Assembly (NCBI GenBank): GCA_036501185.1 | Contig: DASYAU010000160.1 | Span: 1 to 42,680, forward strand | DNA: 42,680 bases | Direction: 5' to 3' | Source of the DNA: Korobacter sp036501185 | Lineage (GTDB): Bacteria > Acidobacteriota > Terriglobia > Terriglobales > Acidobacteriaceae | Part shown: positions 41,594 to 42,680 of the stretch, piece by piece | Position numbering within the stretch: position 1 is the stretch's first letter | How the letters are laid out: every line of letters begins with the position of its first letter | Made by a program: the position numbers and the translations under genes | The notes under the pieces: model-generated | The model's database searches: none | What the model was told of the DNA's origin: nothing | What the model saw: only the letters and a program-made list of their open reading frames with translations

Positions 41594-42436
41594 CTAACTG
41601 AACACCAGTTCCTTGGCGCGCTGCGAGGCCTTCACCACCGCCTTGATCAGCGTAACGCGCAGCTTGCCCTCTTCCAGCTCCAGGATTCCGTCAATCGTGC
41701 AGCCTGCGGGGGTTGTGACCGAGTCTTTCAGTTGCGCGGGATGCTGGCCGGTTTCGAGCACAACCTTGGCTGCGCCCATCGTAGTTTGTGCAGCGAGGAG
41801 CGTCGCCAGATCGCGGGGCAGCCCGACTTTCACGCCCGCTTCCGCCAGAGATTCGATGATGATGTAGATAAACGCGGGTCCACTCGCGGAGAGTCCGGTG
41901 ACGGCATCCATATGCTTCTCTTCGACTACGGCCGTCCGACCGACTGTGCTGAACATAGTTTGCGCCAATTCCAGATGACCCGCTGTCGCGTGGGCGCCTT
42001 TGCAAATGCCGGTCATGCCTGCACCCAGCAGGGAAGGCGTGTTCGGCATGGCGCGCACGATCGGCACCTTCGACGCCAGTCGTTCCTCCATGTATGCAGT
42101 CGGCACCGAGGCCGCGACGGAGATCAGCAACTGGTCCTTGCGCAGTGTGTCGCGCAACCCGGTCAGCACCGCTCCGACTGTCTGCGGTTTTACCGCGAGC
42201 AGAACGATGTCGGCATCGCGCACGGCTGCCGCATTGTCGGTGCCTGCATGAATGCCGAGTTCCTTGGCGAGTGTCGCCGCCTTCTCTTGTCGCGTTACCG
42301 TGGCGTACACCTTCTGCGGCGATAGCAGTCGCTCGCGCAGCATGGCCTGTAGCAGTATTGTTCCAATTTTTCCGAGGCCGATAATTGCGACCTTGTGTTG
42401 TGAAAGCTGGTGGCTCGATTTCGATTTTGCTGTCAT
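41594..42436 (-). CDS. proC: pyrroline-5-carboxylate reductase
   Basis: A 280-residue enzyme catalysing the last step of proline synthesis, reducing 1-pyrroline-5-carboxylate to proline with NAD(P)H. A Rossmann motif starts the domain (VAIIGLGKIGTILLQAML, about 16-33). VLLAVKPQTVGAVL and VPIVRAMPNTPSLLGAGMTGI (about 115-135) follow. The C-terminal dimerisation domain holds the ProC signature region (about 215-260; TMGAAKVVLETGQHPAQLKDSVTTPAGCTIDGI). ATG at 42436 is preferred: the frame is open further upstream but would overlap thrB and add 75 unlike residues. Confidence 0.93.
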   Translation of the reverse strand: MTAKSKSSHQLSQHKVAIIGLGKIGTILLQAMLRERLLSPQKVYATVTRQEKAATLAKELGIHAGTDNAAAVRDADIVLLAVKPQTVGAVLTGLRDTLRKDQLLISVAASVPTAYMEERLASKVPIVRAMPNTPSLLGAGMTGICKGAHATAGHLELAQTMFSTVGRTAVVEEKHMDAVTGLSASGPAFIYIIIESLAEAGVKVGLPRDLATLLAAQTTMGAAKVVLETGQHPAQLKDSVTTPAGCTIDGILELEEGKLRVTLIKAVVKASQRAKELVFS

Positions 42437-42491
42437 TGGCTGATTCCGTTTGTCGTTGTGAACTGAGTGTGAATGTGACTTGCCGGGAGAT

Positions 42492-42680
42492 CTATGCGCA
42501 AACCGACGGGTTCGGCTGGTTCGGCGGGATTTCAAAATCAATAGGCTCTGCATTGCGGTGCACTGCGAGCGTGCGCACGCGGATTGAGAGGCCGAGTCCC
42601 TCGTAAATTTTCGCCAAGAGGGGCTCGATTTCGTCAAAGCTTTGGGTTGCAAGCGCGACAATCGACGGGCCCGCGCCGCT
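42492..42680 (-). CDS. thrB: homoserine kinase, C-terminal part (partial)
   Basis: The last 62 codons of a gene that continues beyond the window edge. The translated end reads SGAGPSIVALA followed by FDEIEPLLAKIYEGLGLSIRV, which matches the C-terminal GHMP-kinase motif 3 (SGAGPS) and tail of ThrB homoserine kinases (ATP-dependent phosphorylation of homoserine for threonine synthesis). The stop lies 55 bases before proC on the same strand. Other GHMP kinases also have this motif, but the SGAGPSIVALA form fits ThrB best. Only the C-terminus is seen, so confidence is moderate. Confidence 0.65.
   Translation of the reverse strand, partial: SGAGPSIVALATQSFDEIEPLLAKIYEGLGLSIRVRTLAVHRNAEPIDFEIPPNQPNPSVCA

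Noticed and set aside
42436..42661. N-terminal extension of ProC by 75 residues
   Set aside because: The extension would overlap the 3' end of thrB, has unnatural composition, and the ProC Rossmann motif begins normally after the start at 42436.

Overview
This 42.7 kb window is a GC-rich bacterial chromosome segment with almost no mobile DNA. Gene content and style point to an acidobacterium of the Koribacter/Terriglobales type; this is an inference from family knowledge, not a database search. The pointers are a Ser/Thr kinase with FlgO-like and TPR segments, an RNase E/G with a very long internal low-complexity insert, a pilMNOPQ cluster, RND efflux operons, and two classes of palindromic repeat (GGCTGAAGCC-core elements and a CTTCGACTCCG...CTCAGGATGAC element) that I remember as common in that group. 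I saw no tRNA, rRNA, CRISPR or insertion sequence.

Layout. 1-9.4 kb: a small exported protein, an EamA transporter, an HtrA/Deg protease, a peptidoglycan-binding protein, a DUF2721 membrane protein (minus strand), a receptor-like Ser/Thr kinase, an AlaA-type aminotransferase (minus) and a membrane protein whose frame is broken. 9.4-12.5 kb: an aldehyde dehydrogenase (minus) and a FecR-domain surface protein. 12.6-19.5 kb: the cell-shape (rod) cluster mreB-mreC-mreD, a nucleotidyltransferase, mrdA (PBP2) and rodA. 19.5-23.0 kb: a 470-base leader and the RNase E/G gene rng. 23.5-29.3 kb: a small helix-turn-helix gene followed by pilM-N-O-P-Q, the inner-membrane alignment complex and secretin of type IV pili. 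29.4-31.8 kb: an amino-acid permease coupled to an aminotransferase. 31.8-40.3 kb: a TetR regulator divergent from an RND pump, its membrane fusion protein, an outer-membrane factor and a DHA2 drug exporter. 40.3-42.7 kb (all minus): a small CxxC protein, a LysR regulator, proC and the 3' end of thrB.

How it fits together. MreBCD, PBP2 and RodA form the elongasome, and the Deg protease and peptidoglycan-binding protein also act in the envelope. The pil genes build the pilus channel. The RND-MFP-OMF genes make a tripartite efflux pump that is probably repressed by the divergent TetR protein through a palindrome in the shared intergenic region. The most notable observations are the RNase E/G gene, with an S1 domain split by an insert of roughly 550 residues and a 16-bp hairpin reaching into its Shine-Dalgarno sequence; the repeat that encodes the C-terminus of PBP2; the nucleotidyltransferase inside the rod cluster; and the HTH gene fused to the front of the pil operon. 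I found no clear previously undescribed multi-gene system; these are the best leads.
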